Positions 36,001 to 50,865 of a stretch of DNA of 64,000 nucleotides are shown piece after piece. Position 1 is the stretch's first letter, and each line of letters starts with the position of its first letter. Where the stretch lies: the NCBI GenBank assembly GCA_003991915.1, contig RQTK01000024.1:643762-707761 (forward strand). Reading direction: 5' to 3'. The notes below the pieces were generated by a model. That model saw only the letters and a program-made list of their open reading frames with translations. It was not told the DNA's origin and did no database searches. The translations under genes were made by a program, and so were the position numbers. This stretch comes from Elysia chlorotica. Taxonomy: Eukaryota > Mollusca > Gastropoda > Plakobranchidae.

Positions 36001-39000
36001 AACATTCATTTTGAAATTTTGGCTATAGTTTTGGCATTACCATATGTCAAAATAAATTTTTGAGGAATACTGAAAATTTTACTAATATATTCTGATTCCA
36101 AGTATTTTAAAACTAATGAAAATGACCACTGGAGTGTCCAAGTCACCCCCCCCCCCCCCCCCCACTCCCTGTTTGGATAGGGTACAGCATCTTTTTGTGG
36201 CCATTTTCTTTCAATACAGAGATATATGGTTTTGCATGCTCGTTGAACATTTTTTCATTAGAAGAGTTATTAGACAGGCGTGCTTCAATCCCTTTGCTAA
36301 CATTACAAAGTATAGTATTTATTGGATGTATGGATCTGCACTCTGATTGTTACTTATGCCATATAAAAAAATGCATGCCTTCTTAAGATATCGTAGTATA
36401 TCATCATTTTATACCAGAAATGAAACCTAAAATTACTTTCATAAATGTTGAATTATTTGGAATGCCTGTTCAATCATATATGGCCACTGCACTTGAGTAA
36501 TTAATTGACTTAATACATCCATGTAGATAAGACAAAGAATTTATCTCTGGGTTTTGAAAGTCAATTGCCGCAGACCAGACTTACTTGCAAAAGTTGTCAT
36601 GTTGCCGCTTAGCTTGAATGATTCGAGATGTTTTTAATTCCACATACTTATTGCTGTGTGGACTGGTTGGGTCAATGCAGTCGACTTCAGCACCATAAAC
36701 TGAAATTTGGAGACAAAGTTTAATTTTGTTTGTAATACAATGGATACATTTGAAAAGGCTAAAAAATGATAACTCAAACACCCATCCTATATTCCTATAT
36801 ATTTATTATAATGAGATTTTCCAATCTAAAACAAAGATACTTCCACTGAGTTATGACACCATAGAATATCTACTCTTAATGGAGCGGAGTATAATAATTT
36901 GTATTGACACCTTCAAAAAGATTACAGTGGAAACCTCATAATTCGAATTGCTTGGGAATTAACCTAAACTTCGAATTAAGAGAGTTTGAATTACAGAAGT
37001 AGACATACATGAACCACAAAAGTGTTAAAATTAGTATACAAAATCTTACATTTTTTGAGAAACTGCATTTCAACTTTATGGTAGTTTCGTATTGTTTTCT
37101 GTCCCAACCCCATTTCTTTAAACAGATCTACTTGTGAGCCCTAACCAAATTGTCTCAACTTCTTCATGCGTATGCACACATCACCACACTAAATCTTCTA
37201 TTTTGTCAAAATCAAAACAGGACACTTTTGAAAGTTTAGGCATGCTCGATTTAAATTCAGAATAGATGCTTATTGGTTTTCTGACTGAGTGGAGAATTTT
37301 TATCAAAGTGGAAATTGCCGGTGATCTAAAAATAATTTTCCAACAATATTGTCTGAAACTTGGACTTGAGAATTAACTGTAAAATTTATGTGACCGGCCG
37401 TCATTGCCGAAACACATGCAGGTCTATTTAAAAGGCATGTCTTGGGCAGCAATGAGCATTGAATTCTGCATGACAGGTAGTACTTTTGTCATTCCCTTTG
37501 GTGCTGTGAGCTTCAAATTAAGAGAATCACACCAGAAAAACTTCAGATTAAGAGTCTGCTTTAATAGAGCCAAAGAGACAAAAATAACCTATTCTCTTGC
37601 GAATTTTGGATTATGAGTAATTTGAATTATCAGACTTTGTTTTGTGAGGTTTCCACTGTATATTCCTATATCTTAAGCCAAAAATATCAGCCGTTTACAA
37701 ATTTCTGCATAAACATGTCTCAAAGGCTGAGCGATATGCAACCGAAAATCCTACATCATACTCATATATAATTGGATAATTGTACATTTATATCATTTGC
37801 AGATATATATTTGGAATACATGTATTAAAAACCCCTTTTCTTTCATTGTCTCCAATCTATGCTCTGAGTCTTAGGAGAGTGAAGAAAGAACTTTTTAGTG
37901 TAACTTAGCAAAAGTATATTGGTACATGTATTGAGACAGCAAAGAACATTCACACTATGATTCAAACTATATTTTTTAATTGCCAAACTTAGAAGCATAA
38001 TCATAATGTTAATTCAACTGAATAACTGAACTTGTTTATATAGCATCATAATTATATAGGAACGATACAAATCTTACCAAGAGAGTGAAATCCTAATCTT
38101 GAACGAGCAACGCTGCCAAATTCTTCATTAGTGTTGACTGGGTGATTTATGTTGGGAAGACCACAAGGCTTGTCTGTGAAATAAGACAAAGTTTCATCAC
38201 CATTTTTATTATGTCAGTATAATTAAATGCATGATTTAGACACACTGCAAATTAGTATAGATCTACAAAATCAATGAAATAGTTAGACTGTACAACTCGA
38301 AATGCAATGAACTCGGATTCAAAGAATACCCTACATTCGACAAACAGAAAAAGATTAAGATTTGTTTTGTCTTTGTCTATGTCTTTTGTTAACTATCATT
38401 GTTCAAACAAACTAATCTAATACCCACCCTCTGATCCAAAAATCCAGAAGTGTCGTAAAGCTTACAAAGTTCCATACCAGACACTCTATAGTTAGTTTAA
38501 AATTAGAACAACAAAGATCTGCTGGCTCCTCGCTAGAGAATAACACTTCTTCTAAAAACCATGACTAACATCATGTAGTGGAGGGTACAGTAAAAGGAGT
38601 GGGTTACAGAATCAAAACTAACAAAGAGGGAGGGGGGAGTGTGGAGAGGAATGGCAGGCGACCAACCCTCAAGCATGATAAAAGATCAAACTAGAGACCA
38701 AGCCCCCAGTTTAAAACAGGGGATGCGTGTGTGTGACTGCGAAAGAAGAGGCCGAGAGGAATGGGGTGTGTGATTGGCTCAACACCATCTAGGTAAAATA
38801 TTGTGAGGGAGTTACAGCTGACTTCAACAAACCTTGCACCCAACAACGATCTAAATTAAACGAGCTAGTTTGTGGAGTTCAAGGTATACTGCACAAATGT
38901 ACCTTATCTGGAAGCAATTGGTTCTGGCATATATGCATAAAGTATTTTTAATATCGTCCATACTGTCAATACTTGCGTGTAATGGAAATGTCATCTTCAG

Positions 39001-40173
39001 CATTGTAACTTTTTTAAATGATTAGCATGATGATTAAATTATTGCTGAATTTACTTCTTTAGACATTAAACAATTTTGATTAAAATTCATATTTTAAATT
39101 AATCTTAAAATTGAATGGATTATCAGAACAAAAACATCATTATCAATCAATTTTCTCATGACACAGTTCCACTCACCTGAAGTTACATACTGCTCAAATT
39201 TAAAACCCCATGCACTCATTTCTTTCTGTCTCTCGGTCTCTGTTTCTCTTTCTCTCTTTTTAGCTTCAGTTTCAAATTCACACATGAAGTATGATCCCCT
39301 AAACTTGATGACTGCCACAAGAAGATCATCACGATTTTCGTAGGGCAAACAAGCAAGGTGAGTCAACAAGCCTCTCCAGCAAAAAAAGTCAGTATTTAAA
39401 CTGAAACAAGACATCAAAATATACAAATTGAGTCATGGCTTTTTAACACATGTGTACTTGTACTACCAAGCTATTCAATAAATAAATGGAAGAGGAAGCT
39501 TTTTTTTTTAATATGATCTTAAAGATAACATTAAAAAAAACTAAATGTATATAATTAAAAAGTGATATAAAAAGTCAACCTGCTTCTGAGGAATGAAGAA
39601 AGTGCATGTGACTGAGACTGATAGAGTTATACAAATTTATGCATTTTAATTAGGAATGAAGTGGACATTCCTGTCGTCACTAGATGTTCTAGTCCCTCTC
39701 TTCTCATCATGTGGCCAAAGAATGTTGTTTGCCTTTTCCTCACCTTGTTAATTATTGATGGTTTTGCCTGAGCTTCTTCTAAAACTTCTTTGTTTGATTT
39801 CTTTTCTGTCCAAGAGATGCGGAGCATTCGTCTTAAAAACCACATTTCTATTGCTTTCAGTTTCTTTTCTATCTGCTTTGACACCGTCCACGCCTCGCAA
39901 CCATACATTAGATCTTTGTGGATTTGGAGGGGGCACATAAAATTTGAGCTGACTTTTGTCATGGTGAAATTGTCTTGCAGAATCTTTACTGAAACAGCCA
40001 ATTTCTTTAGGCTGTCTAAAAAATGGAAATTTTTTATCATATTCTTGAAATGAAGTTTTTAGGTATTTTATTTCCTGATTTTGAGCATATCTGCGATCAT
40101 CATTTATCTTTCTAAAGTTTTCGTTTTCAGACTCGCTATTTTGGCTAAAACTTGTCTTGTATTGTCTCTTCAT
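33049..40173 (-). CDS. DXO: DXO/Rai1-family decapping exonuclease, interrupted near the 5' end
   Basis: DXO removes incomplete or non-canonical 5' caps and degrades the RNA in the nucleus. Coding exons: 40173-39916 (first part only), 39400-39177, 38173-38078, 36699-36585, 35063-34928, 34024-33927 and 33178-33049. The last six join in phase and carry the family motifs: CWRGLL, SAWGFKFEQY, VYGAEVDC, YVELKTS, IKWWAQSF, and WKPAVCFNF. Exon 1 gives 86 residues from the ATG, including FPFFRQPKEIGCFSKDSARQ and FYVPPPNPQ, and matches the family N-terminus. The linker of about 45 residues that normally joins this to the WRG motif was not found. At that point (39660-39915) the DNA becomes a LINE reverse-transcriptase fragment in another frame, and the exon frame then hits a stop. 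So this copy may be non-functional, or the linker exon is absent from this haplotype or assembly. Confidence 0.88.
34180..34380. mobile_element. Short TIR element, family A copy 2
   Basis: Left end CAGTGGAAACCTCACAAA, right end TGAGGTTTCCACAG, with TA at both sides. At 201 bases it is an internally deleted relative of the 36925-37658 copy, in a DXO intron. Confidence 0.8.
35100..35340. repeat. Purine-rich degenerate repeat, left part
   Basis: The plus strand is almost all A and G with spaced T, built of GGAGTA/GAGGAG-like units. It continues at 35607-35815 after a SINE insertion. It lies in a DXO intron. Confidence 0.75.
35363..35606 (-). mobile_element. tRNA-derived SINE, family S copy 2, with target duplication
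   Basis: Read on the minus strand, it has a tRNA-like head with B box GGTTCAAGCCC, the shared central blocks ('acaggagtcatggtatccc', 'cagcacataaaattgtcag') and a 3' end 'gttggacgttaaaccaac'. GAAGTAGTAG occurs directly on each side (35353-35362 and 35607-35616), which marks a 10-base duplication. It is the most complete member here. Confidence 0.82.
35607..35815. repeat. Purine-rich degenerate repeat, right part
   Basis: This continues the array at 35100-35340, with AGTAGGA and AGGAGT units. It gives an Arg/Ser-rich open frame on the plus strand that is a by-product of the repeat. Confidence 0.75.
36925..37658. mobile_element. Short TIR element, family A longest copy
   Basis: Ends CAGTGGAAACCTCATAA and TTGTGAGGTTTCCACTG, flanked by TA. 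At 734 bases it is the longest of four related copies in the window. No transposase is encoded. It lies in a DXO intron. Confidence 0.82.
38761..38895 (-). repeat. Dispersed repeat, arm 2
   Basis: Its reverse complement matches 31815-31990 in patches, including 'acctagatggtgttg' and 'aaactagctcgtttaattta'-like sequence. It is inside a DXO intron. Confidence 0.6.
39660..39915 (-). mobile_element. LINE reverse-transcriptase C-terminal fragment inside DXO
   Basis: The minus strand reads LMYGCEAWTVSKQIEKK, then LRRMLRISWTEKKSNKEV and FFGHMMRREGLEHLV. This is the region after the RT palm of RTE/Jockey-like non-LTR elements, and it resembles the copy at 51.8-52.0 kb. It begins right after the last DXO-like codons (PPPNPQ) and ends near 39660. 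No target duplication or tail was recognised. Confidence 0.85.
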
Positions 40174-41151
40174 TTCATACAGCTAGATCACCAAGACTCA
40201 GAAGGTGAAACAGCTAGATCTAGATTTAGATGATGGAATCTCTAGAAAAGACATAGAGGTCAAAATATATTGAAGTTTTTCTCTCGCTTCAGATGCAGAT
40301 GAATTCTCATACATGAAGAGGGACTATAATACATGTATACACATCTTTGAGGTCTAGCCTAGTTTTAAATTAGATCTAGACATAGAATTTTACACTTTAA
40401 TGATCACGAAATATGTGTATCACTGTTACAGAAGTGGTAAGAGGGTAGATCTATCTAGATCTATAAATTTCTAGAGCTAGAGCTAAAGTAATAGTAATTA
40501 GATTTAGGAAACTACTTTTGTTAGCCTACAATTTTGAGGTGGACAGAAAGTGAAAGTTGAAGTCTTTCCTTTCGCTTATGGGCTTTGGGCGTTTCAAAGA
40601 ATCGGATTTTTTCCGTTGAAAACAAAAAGTTTCTATGATTTTTTGAGCGTAACTCAGTTGCTTTGTCTGCTCAAAAGAGGAAAACGAACCACACGATGTC
40701 AGGGCGAGGGGCGAAAGAAAAAGAAAAAAAGCGGGAGCACCGGGGGGGGGGGGGGGGGGGGGGTCAAAACAATGAGGAGAAAATTATTTAAAAAAAAAAA
40801 AAGTAGAATAACAAAATCAACAAAAAGTCTCCCAAGGTTCCTTTGGGGGATACTACTGATCAAATACAGATGGTTTTGGTTTAGGTCCCTCTATAACAAC
40901 AAGGCGGTTATGCATCAATACCTTCAATAAAGAGGTGTCCAGACGCAATAAAGTCTTGTCACTTTTTATTAATAATATTTCCGAAGTCTGAAGTCCACTC
41001 GCCTAGGGTGCCATGAGAAGATGATCGACACACTTTTCTAAATTGTATTTGAGATGGAAACACAATAGATTTTTTTTTTTTTTTTTGGGGGGGGGGGGGG
41101 GGGTCTTCGCTTCTTCGATATTATCACGAGTGTACCATTTCTGAAACCCAA

Positions 41152-41207
<56 letters not shown>

Positions 41208-43510
41208 TTCTTTTTATCTCTCTGGTTATCGTCTCATGTGTTTATCTAGGAGATCGTAAGCGACGACAGCTGATTTCTTAATGTATGTGGTGTTAATTTT
41301 GGCCTTTTGTCCTCGGTATATTAATCTAAGTAGTCAACTTTTCTTTCTATGAGTTTGACAAGTGGTTTGGTTTTTTGAATTCGTAAGTGAGGGTAGAATC
41401 CACTAATTTCATGCAGATCAGGGCTTTTAAGTACAGTGTAGCATAATTGTACATCCCCTATGAATATCGTATACATTTAAAAAAAAAGGGGGGAGGGGGC
41501 AACTGGGGTTCGAACTTCCAACCTCTTGCTCGTCAGTCCAGATCATATCCTCTGAGTCTGAGCACTACCTGTCATCTTAGAGAGCAGGAAATGGCGGATT
41601 GCTGTGGGCAGGAGAGAGAAGTGCCAAATGAGAACAATAAGAGCAACGGACTCCACTACCAAGACGTAGATGAACAACTAATAATTATGTTGGGGACTAG
41701 CAGTTCGATTCTTAATGGATGCCCTTATCTTTACATAGGATTTTTTGGCGAAATCCCGAGCCTTTGCTGCGTTACCAGCAGGAGAAATTCTCAAAGTTTA
41801 TCTCCGTGCCACGGCAGCAACTGAAACATATCTTTCTCTATTTAAAAAAAAACGGTTCTGAGTAAGGCTATGTGAAAGTCATACAAAAGTTACTCTTCCC
41901 CCAAACGATAAAATAATCATAGGCCTATTATCTATACATTACGTTGAGGCGAAGAATCGAAACCTGGACATTGTTATTGTCGCTACAATATCTGTGATCT
42001 GAGCCATATGGAGCTAAAGATTGAAGGGAAGACTCCAGTAGTACGTTTTGAATTGCCTAACTTCGTTGTCAACCGTGGGTTTTCGTCAAGCCAAGGAAAG
42101 GTATGGTTAAATCATTAGTATTCAACGCCATTCCATCGAAAAATTAATTTCATGATCTTAAGCCCCAACCCTTCTTACTTACTGTCAGAATAAAAAATAT
42201 GAAAGAGACACACAGAGGGTAGAAATATAGAACTTAAAAAAAAAGAGACAGATAGAGGATAGTATAGAGCGCACGGAAAAAGATACAGAGAGAGGAAAGA
42301 GATATAAAGCGTACAGAAGAAAAGACAGAGAGAGGAGAGAGAGAGAGAGAAAGAGAGCGAGAGAGAGAAAGAGAGAGAAAGGACGGGGAATCAGAGAGAG
42401 AGAGATAGAGAGTTAACATAGGTAAAACATAATAATTATAGTCATCCATTAAAAGATGTGATATTAGCAAATGATTATTGCAATTACGACATACTGATAA
42501 CAACAAAAATAAAAAGTTGTTGAGAAATGGATTGCTTTTTACTATTAAAATGTCATAGATTTTGTCAAATTTTACAAAAAGATGGAATATGGTACATGCA
42601 TTCTTTATACATCTAGCCTATACGAAATAAGGAAGAGTAACATAAATCTAATTTAATATTATTATCGGTTATAGTTAGACTATAATAAGTAGTGATCGAA
42701 AAAAAAAACACTCAAACAAATAGCCAATAAACAAAGCACCTAAAGAACAAAAACTACGGGTGAAGTTAACGAGTAGGCCCCTAATTCAAGCAAAGCAGAA
42801 GATAATATTAATTATTATTGAAAACGCATCGCTATAGTGTGTGTACCGCCGGAATTGTCATTTATACATGCTACCTATCAATCACATTCTAGGGTTTAAC
42901 AAAATACAATGTACATACATGTACAGCAAAACCTGGCAATTTTCTATTTACAGTAGAAATATATTGTCTAATCTAACATCATCTCAAACTGCGACCTCCA
43001 CATCATGTGATTGTGAAGGCATGAGCGCTGTCCATCTGACCATGTTGATTTTCTGGTCTGTGATGGTGGAAAGCCTCCTGGACATGTTGGTCGCCTGGGG
43101 CCTGGCCTCCATCATTGCCTGGGTGATGTAGGAGGCGATGATGCTCCTGTGTTGGGTGTTTTATGTACCAGTAATAATGGAACATGTGAGACAGAATTCC
43201 AGGTGTCTCGTCTCTGTGTCAGTGCGAAAGCATGTACAGTTATGTCAAATCATCAGACATAGTCTAAGGAACCGTTCGCGATACGGGTCTAGCCTAGTTG
43301 GTGCCCTTATATGAAGAAACCAGTCCACAAGTGTTCTGTTTTGTTGCTTGTTTGTGTGTGCGAAGCTATAAAAAGATGAGAAAACATAGCCCCAAAATGG
43401 ACCTGCGCTTTATAATAAGTTACATTGCATGAAGTATATTAAGTTGATTGCGATCGAGAAACAATATGCTACAATCTACACAAAATAGTTCCAAAATCAT
43501 GATATTCAAA
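40174..43510. other. Upstream region of DXO with simple repeats
   Basis: No gene was recognised. The first 300 bases contain a cluster of TAGATCTA palindromes (near 40213, 40371 and 40446-40462). It also holds a run of 22 G (40742-40763), a run of 17 G (41087-41103), a CT repeat (41155-41195), GA-rich repeats (42220-42415) and the decayed exon copy at 43022-43170. A tRNA-like B box (GTTCGAACCCC, minus strand) lies near 41508-41518 and may be a SINE head. Confidence 0.55.
43022..43170 (-). pseudogene. Decayed duplicate of the membrane-protein terminal exon
   Basis: This matches 43545-43715 base for base in long blocks ('catctgaccatgt', 'gtggaaagcctcctggacat', 'atcctgcctgggtgat'-like). Relative to that exon it lacks 35 bases and has about 13 extra near 43125, so the reading frame is lost. 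It lies about 350 bases past the stop of the intact gene, in the same orientation. It appears to be a tandem exon duplication that then decayed. Confidence 0.75.
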
Positions 43511-45626
<2,116 letters not shown>

Positions 45627-47623
45627 TGTATTGATCCACAGACGCCACACTCGCTCGTAAATTAATGCAATGTCAGCCCAGAACTTGAGTAATTTTGATG
45701 TGGTTTTGTTTTTAACAACGCGATGAATTAACGGCGAGTTTCATTGTTTCAAATCAACAGTTTATCACTTGGTTTTGTCTTCTCCAGTGGTATTATGATA
45801 TGTCGGCTGCCTTAAATTTATGTATGTCAAATGTTGTTTACTGTGGTGTGTAAAAAGAACTAAAAAAGGTTTTCTGATTTTACAAAATACAGGTTTGTTT
45901 TTGTTTTTTTAAGAAGAAAAAAAGGAAGAAACAGGAACAGTGGTGTGTCCATTGTTGTTTTGTTAAAAAAAAAACCAAATCAATTTGAACGAGGCTTTAA
46001 GTTTCACAAAGCAATAACCAAATGCGACTATTAGAATGAAGACTATAACATGCTTGTTCAGATGCTGTTTACAACATTTTTGCTCTTTGAACGATAGGCA
46101 ATATTTCTCTTTTTTATGCTCTAATATTTTCATCAAAATTGGTTTATAAAATGTTTTCTAAGGCCACGGTTCCTTCTTAAAGATTGACATTACTATAACT
46201 ACCGAGTATCTTATTCTGGTGGATCGTGAACAATGGAGAGCAAAAAATCAGAAACTGAGGAACGTACCCGAAATGCTGTATGGGTTTTCACCTTATCCCG
46301 CAACTGACTGATACTGTCATGGCTTGAATTCCAAGGGTACCGCTCCCGGTACATGTACTTAATAAAAATCAATGGACTTAGTGCCTGTTCATGATTCAGA
46401 TTCGTTTTTTTTTCTTTTCGCATTGATTAATCCCTGTCATGCAGAACAGTAAAATCCCGTTGATGGAGCAAAATATCTAGGGTAACAAGTTAAGAAGATT
46501 TGTCTGGAAGAAAGTTTAATTAACAATGATGCAGTTGCAATCGGCGTATGCTTATCTTTACGTTTTTAACGTGTTCACCGAATTTTGATCGAATACACGT
46601 ACTGTGCCCCATGATATTTACACTATTGATGGTTCAAGTATCTTGAAAACAATTCTCACAGTGAGAGATGAATCTCGTCGGTGAAGGAGACCAGACACAA
46701 CCTTAGATAATCATTTCGCGAAATGTCAGCACGGTTATGCACTATGTAACGTTGTTGTGGTGGCAATGTAAGACTAAGATGCCTCCAACTCATCCCCCAC
46801 CTCCACTATATTGCGATGAAGTAATATTTTATTAGCTTCTTAAACCAGCGAGATTCATTTTAAAATACGCTTTAATGTTTGTTATAATGTAAAGAAAAAG
46901 AAATAAGGCTACATGACATTAACGGCCTTCAAACATTTACGAACGGCAGGCCTAACGACAGTTAAATACGGTGAATTTTCAATGGTTTTTTTTTTATCAA
47001 CAGCATCAGTTCGTATTAGGTTTATTATCATACAAGTTTTTGAACTCGTCAATACGTGTATTCACTGAATAATATGATGGCTAACTCATTATCGCGAACC
47101 CAACCTGTAATTAATTTCGCCGTGTTGGTTTTATAATAATCATGTGTCATAAAGCCACAACAATGAATACGGCGATGGTTTCAACAACACCACCATAACG
47201 ACTGGTGATGCCAAGAAAATAAACGAGTTGTAAAAACCAAAAAAAAACAACTTATACTAATAACTTATAATAATATCCCGTTTATGCTTTAGGCTAAATA
47301 GTTCTCAATTGAAAATATTCGAATTTCAGACACAGTATGCTATTCTAAAGCACACAAACAATTTAACTGTTTTCTATGAATTAAAATTGAAAAAGTAAAT
47401 AGTTTTAGTGATGTCTTAACCATATACATGTAATGCACGCACTACAAACAAACGGAAATAAATGAAGAATTTTGTTTCAACACATCCACACGATATTCCA
47501 TTTCATTCTTCGAAATTAACTAAACGGTTTATTTTTGTCGAAATATAGAATATGCTACTCTGTATTGCTACACATTATCTTTTCTGTGACGCTAACTAAA
47601 AACTAAAACTCTAGATAGAAAGA

Positions 47624-47626
<3 letters not shown>

Positions 47627-47709
<83 letters not shown>
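47627..47709. repeat. GA dinucleotide repeat, about 80 bases
   Basis: Longest GA array in the window, nearly perfect. Confidence 0.95.
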
Positions 47710-47712
<3 letters not shown>

Positions 47713-48239
47713 CGCTTTTATGTCACTGTTGGAAAATTACTAAAATGATAGATCAAGTGCGAGAGTAATTTTTCCAAGGATTCTCCAGGCACACGCTACC
47801 AGCCGGCTTAGGTTTGATTCACCTCACCTCCCCTTCTCCTTCCATGTCATTCATTATCGACAATTCTGTGTCTTCGCTTTGACGAACCACCATTCCTCTG
47901 CCAGAGGGAAAAAGAAAAAGAACGGAAAATAGCAGACCTAATCAACCACAACAAGAGACAAAGAGATGGGTATATGTTGAAAGTAATGTTAGCAAATAAT
48001 TATGTTTACAGTTTAATTCAGATGGCACAGCGGTGATGGGGAACAAATCTACCATCCAGTTTCCAATGTACAATACTTTCATCTCAGAGAACTGTAAACG
48101 TTCATGAGTCTGTTTTTTTATTGCTTGAAGCTTTTTAAAAACATAAAATGTATTCCTCCATGCCCCTACGCAACCCTTATAGTTCCAGTCATAATGATTA
48201 AGATTCGGTGAAATATTTTATAGCGTGCACTGTTGTACT

Positions 48240-48242
<3 letters not shown>

Positions 48243-48281
<39 letters not shown>
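48243..48281. repeat. GA dinucleotide repeat
   Basis: Perfect GA repeat of about 39 bases. Confidence 0.95.
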
Positions 48282-48283
<2 letters not shown>

Positions 48284-49307
48284 ATATTGAAAGAGAAGGA
48301 TATTGAGATAAAGGATGAAGAACAGAAAGAGAGAGACGGAGGGAGAATGGGGGAAATGAGGAGAAACAATTAGAGAAAATTTGTATTTGAGTTTAAGTTG
48401 GAAGATGTGACTGTATGGACCATTGTCTTTTATGAAAACTGTTTTTCAAGAGAAAACGGAGACAGAGAGTGGGCCATGTCTTTCCCAGTCAAGTTGGTGT
48501 AATTATGTATCTCTAGACTGCTGTGGTACAATCCGGCCGAAGGCTTCGACTTTTGCTTATACATTTTAACTATTGTTGCATTTTGCATCTAACTCTCAAT
48601 ATACTGAAGGTAGTTTCTTAAAATCAAATACACTTTACAGTTATGGGAAATTGTCATTGTCGATCCAGCGGTCCACCTAATTAGATAAATCATAATTACC
48701 GGTATAGAGAAATCTTTGACAATTTTTGCTGTTCTTAAGTGCTTTTCTTGATGGGTTTAATTTTCATATAATACACATGTTAAAATTAGTCTATGCTTAA
48801 TCATGTTTTTTTTTTCAACAGCTCTAGTTCCAGATAAGTGGATATACCAACCCCTGAAGACTTTTTTAAATATATGCTATAATGTATGGTGAAGGAAATA
48901 GGCCTACTTCTAGCTCAGTGTTTTAATAAGGAAAAGTCCACCCAAACAGCACAACAAGTTAAAAGAGCACGTAACACAGACCTACCAAATGAAGATATTA
49001 AAAAAAAAATAAAACGTTTATAACAAATTCAATACTGGCTCTAGGTAGCGATACAATAGTTGCGGTTATTGAAAACATAACAATGCAATTGATATAGCTT
49101 ACAATGGAACCCGCTTAATATAGACAGCCTAAAGGTTATAATACATTGTATCCCACGTTTATACGGATCAGTGACTGTTAAATAATAATAATAATAATAA
49201 TAAAGGACGCTATTGCCTTGGAAACTGTTTGAGTAAAGTCATAGTTTTTATCTTAAATAATATACAAAATAGTGTTTGTCTTGAGCGTATTCCATTATAA
49301 ATTCTCC

Positions 49308-49339
<32 letters not shown>

Positions 49340-50865
49340 ATCTCTCTCTTTCTTTCTATATCTCTTTTTTTTCTCTCTCTAACACAAGTCATATCCTTTA
49401 AACACAGATACCATATTGATAGTGAAAGGCTTAGAGTTCGTCCCAGTCATTTGAAAATGGTTTGCAAATGAGCACAGCGTGATCCTAGCAAATGGACCGA
49501 TCGCATGATTGAGTTAGATGAAGATTTAGTCCTCTGATCCTTTTCCATAGGGGAGAAAGAGCATCGCCTTTGCTTACTGCTTTGCGTGGTTTCTTCCTGC
49601 AGGTGTCCCTGGAGGTTCTTGAGACTGAATGCGAAGAGGCATTGATCATCTCATGCTGGTGTGATATGGAGGCATGTCGTATGTATTTGAGCGACCACTA
49701 CTCAGCGCCCATCAGTAATTATGTAGGTTATACTTTCCTGTTGTTTTCGTGGCTGGGAGAATCCATTGGGTATAAATACTTTTGAAAACCACTCTAGGTG
49801 CAATGGAAGCAAAATCAATTATTATGATATATAAGTAAAGCATGGACCGGGGCATGGGTTTCCTTTTTGTCATGAAGGCTTGAGGCATTATTTTGATCCA
49901 TAACGCCAACGCCTCGTTCGGTTTTGTTGTAGATAAAAAAAAAAATTGGGTTTGCCATTTTCACTAATGTCTGGTCGTCTGTGTATAAGAAGGAGCACAT
50001 TCTCTTGCCCTGGTATGAAAAAGTGTGGTTTCTGAGCGGAACAAGAATTGTGATTATGTGACTCCCTAAGCCGACAAGCTTAACATTTTTATTGGATGTG
50101 TCACTCTGATCTTTGCAAGGGCCTCAGAGAGAGATAGGTCCGTGAAATAATTGACTGTCACGATTGGCAATGCGAACATTAATTCTTTTTTTTTTTTTAT
50201 TCTACTCTCCCCCCTCCTCTCTTCCCGGTGTTTTTAACTAACACTTGAATGGGGCTTATGAAGTTAATTCCCGGGTTTGCCATTATTATATCAAGACAAT
50301 AGGTTGTGGAAGAGTAGACCTATCTACCGCCCGTGTCGCAGACGTTAAATACAGAAATTAGTACATGTACAAGGAGGCCCTGTCTTGGATATAGCTTATA
50401 TTGTGTTTGGTTTAAGGCTTCAAAAGGTAGGGGTCTATGATCAGAAGACGCTGTTTCGATTTAAAAAAAAAAAACCAAATAAATAAATAAATAAAAACAT
50501 AAAAAACAAAACAAACCTGAACCACTTTCGGATCGGGCGGATCTGAAAAGATAAGCTGCGATAGTCAGTGTGTGTGTGTTGTTTTTTTTTTTTGTTGTTT
50601 TCTTTTATCTGTGTGTTATGGCGCACTTTCCAACCACTGGTTTTCCATTTTTAAAGGAAATTGAAGTGAAATGATATGAAAAGGTACATATGTCTCACCA
50701 AGAGTATTTTATTACTACTCACCGTCGGTATTTATTTATTTGTTTATTATTTGTATAAAATTGTATTCTCTTCTTTCTTTTTTTTTAATTACTGGCCAAC
50801 AAAAAGGCGAATTTAATTGTTATAGTGTAGCCATAGATTTATAAATATGTAGCTTATTGTATTTA

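Larger units (their letters stand above)
45627..50864. other. Intergenic region with simple repeats
   Basis: No gene was recognised on either strand. It contains two long GA repeats (about 47627-47709 and 48243-48281), a TAA repeat (about 49180-49203), and a C run joined to a CA repeat (about 49305-49340). The promoter of the membrane-protein gene should lie at its left edge. Confidence 0.6.

Noticed and set aside
39748..39912. Extension of DXO exon 1 past PPPNPQ (NVWLRG looks a little like the family's FDLRDG)
   Set aside because: The same bases read clearly as LINE reverse transcriptase in another frame, so the likeness is taken as chance.
42234..42506. Ser/Leu-rich minus-strand frame
   Set aside because: It is a reading of the GA-rich simple repeat.
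49570..49785. 71-codon frame with a donor-like CAG|GTGTCC, considered as an RPP21 first exon
   Set aside because: The true first exon at 52382-52450 matches the family sequence and phase.
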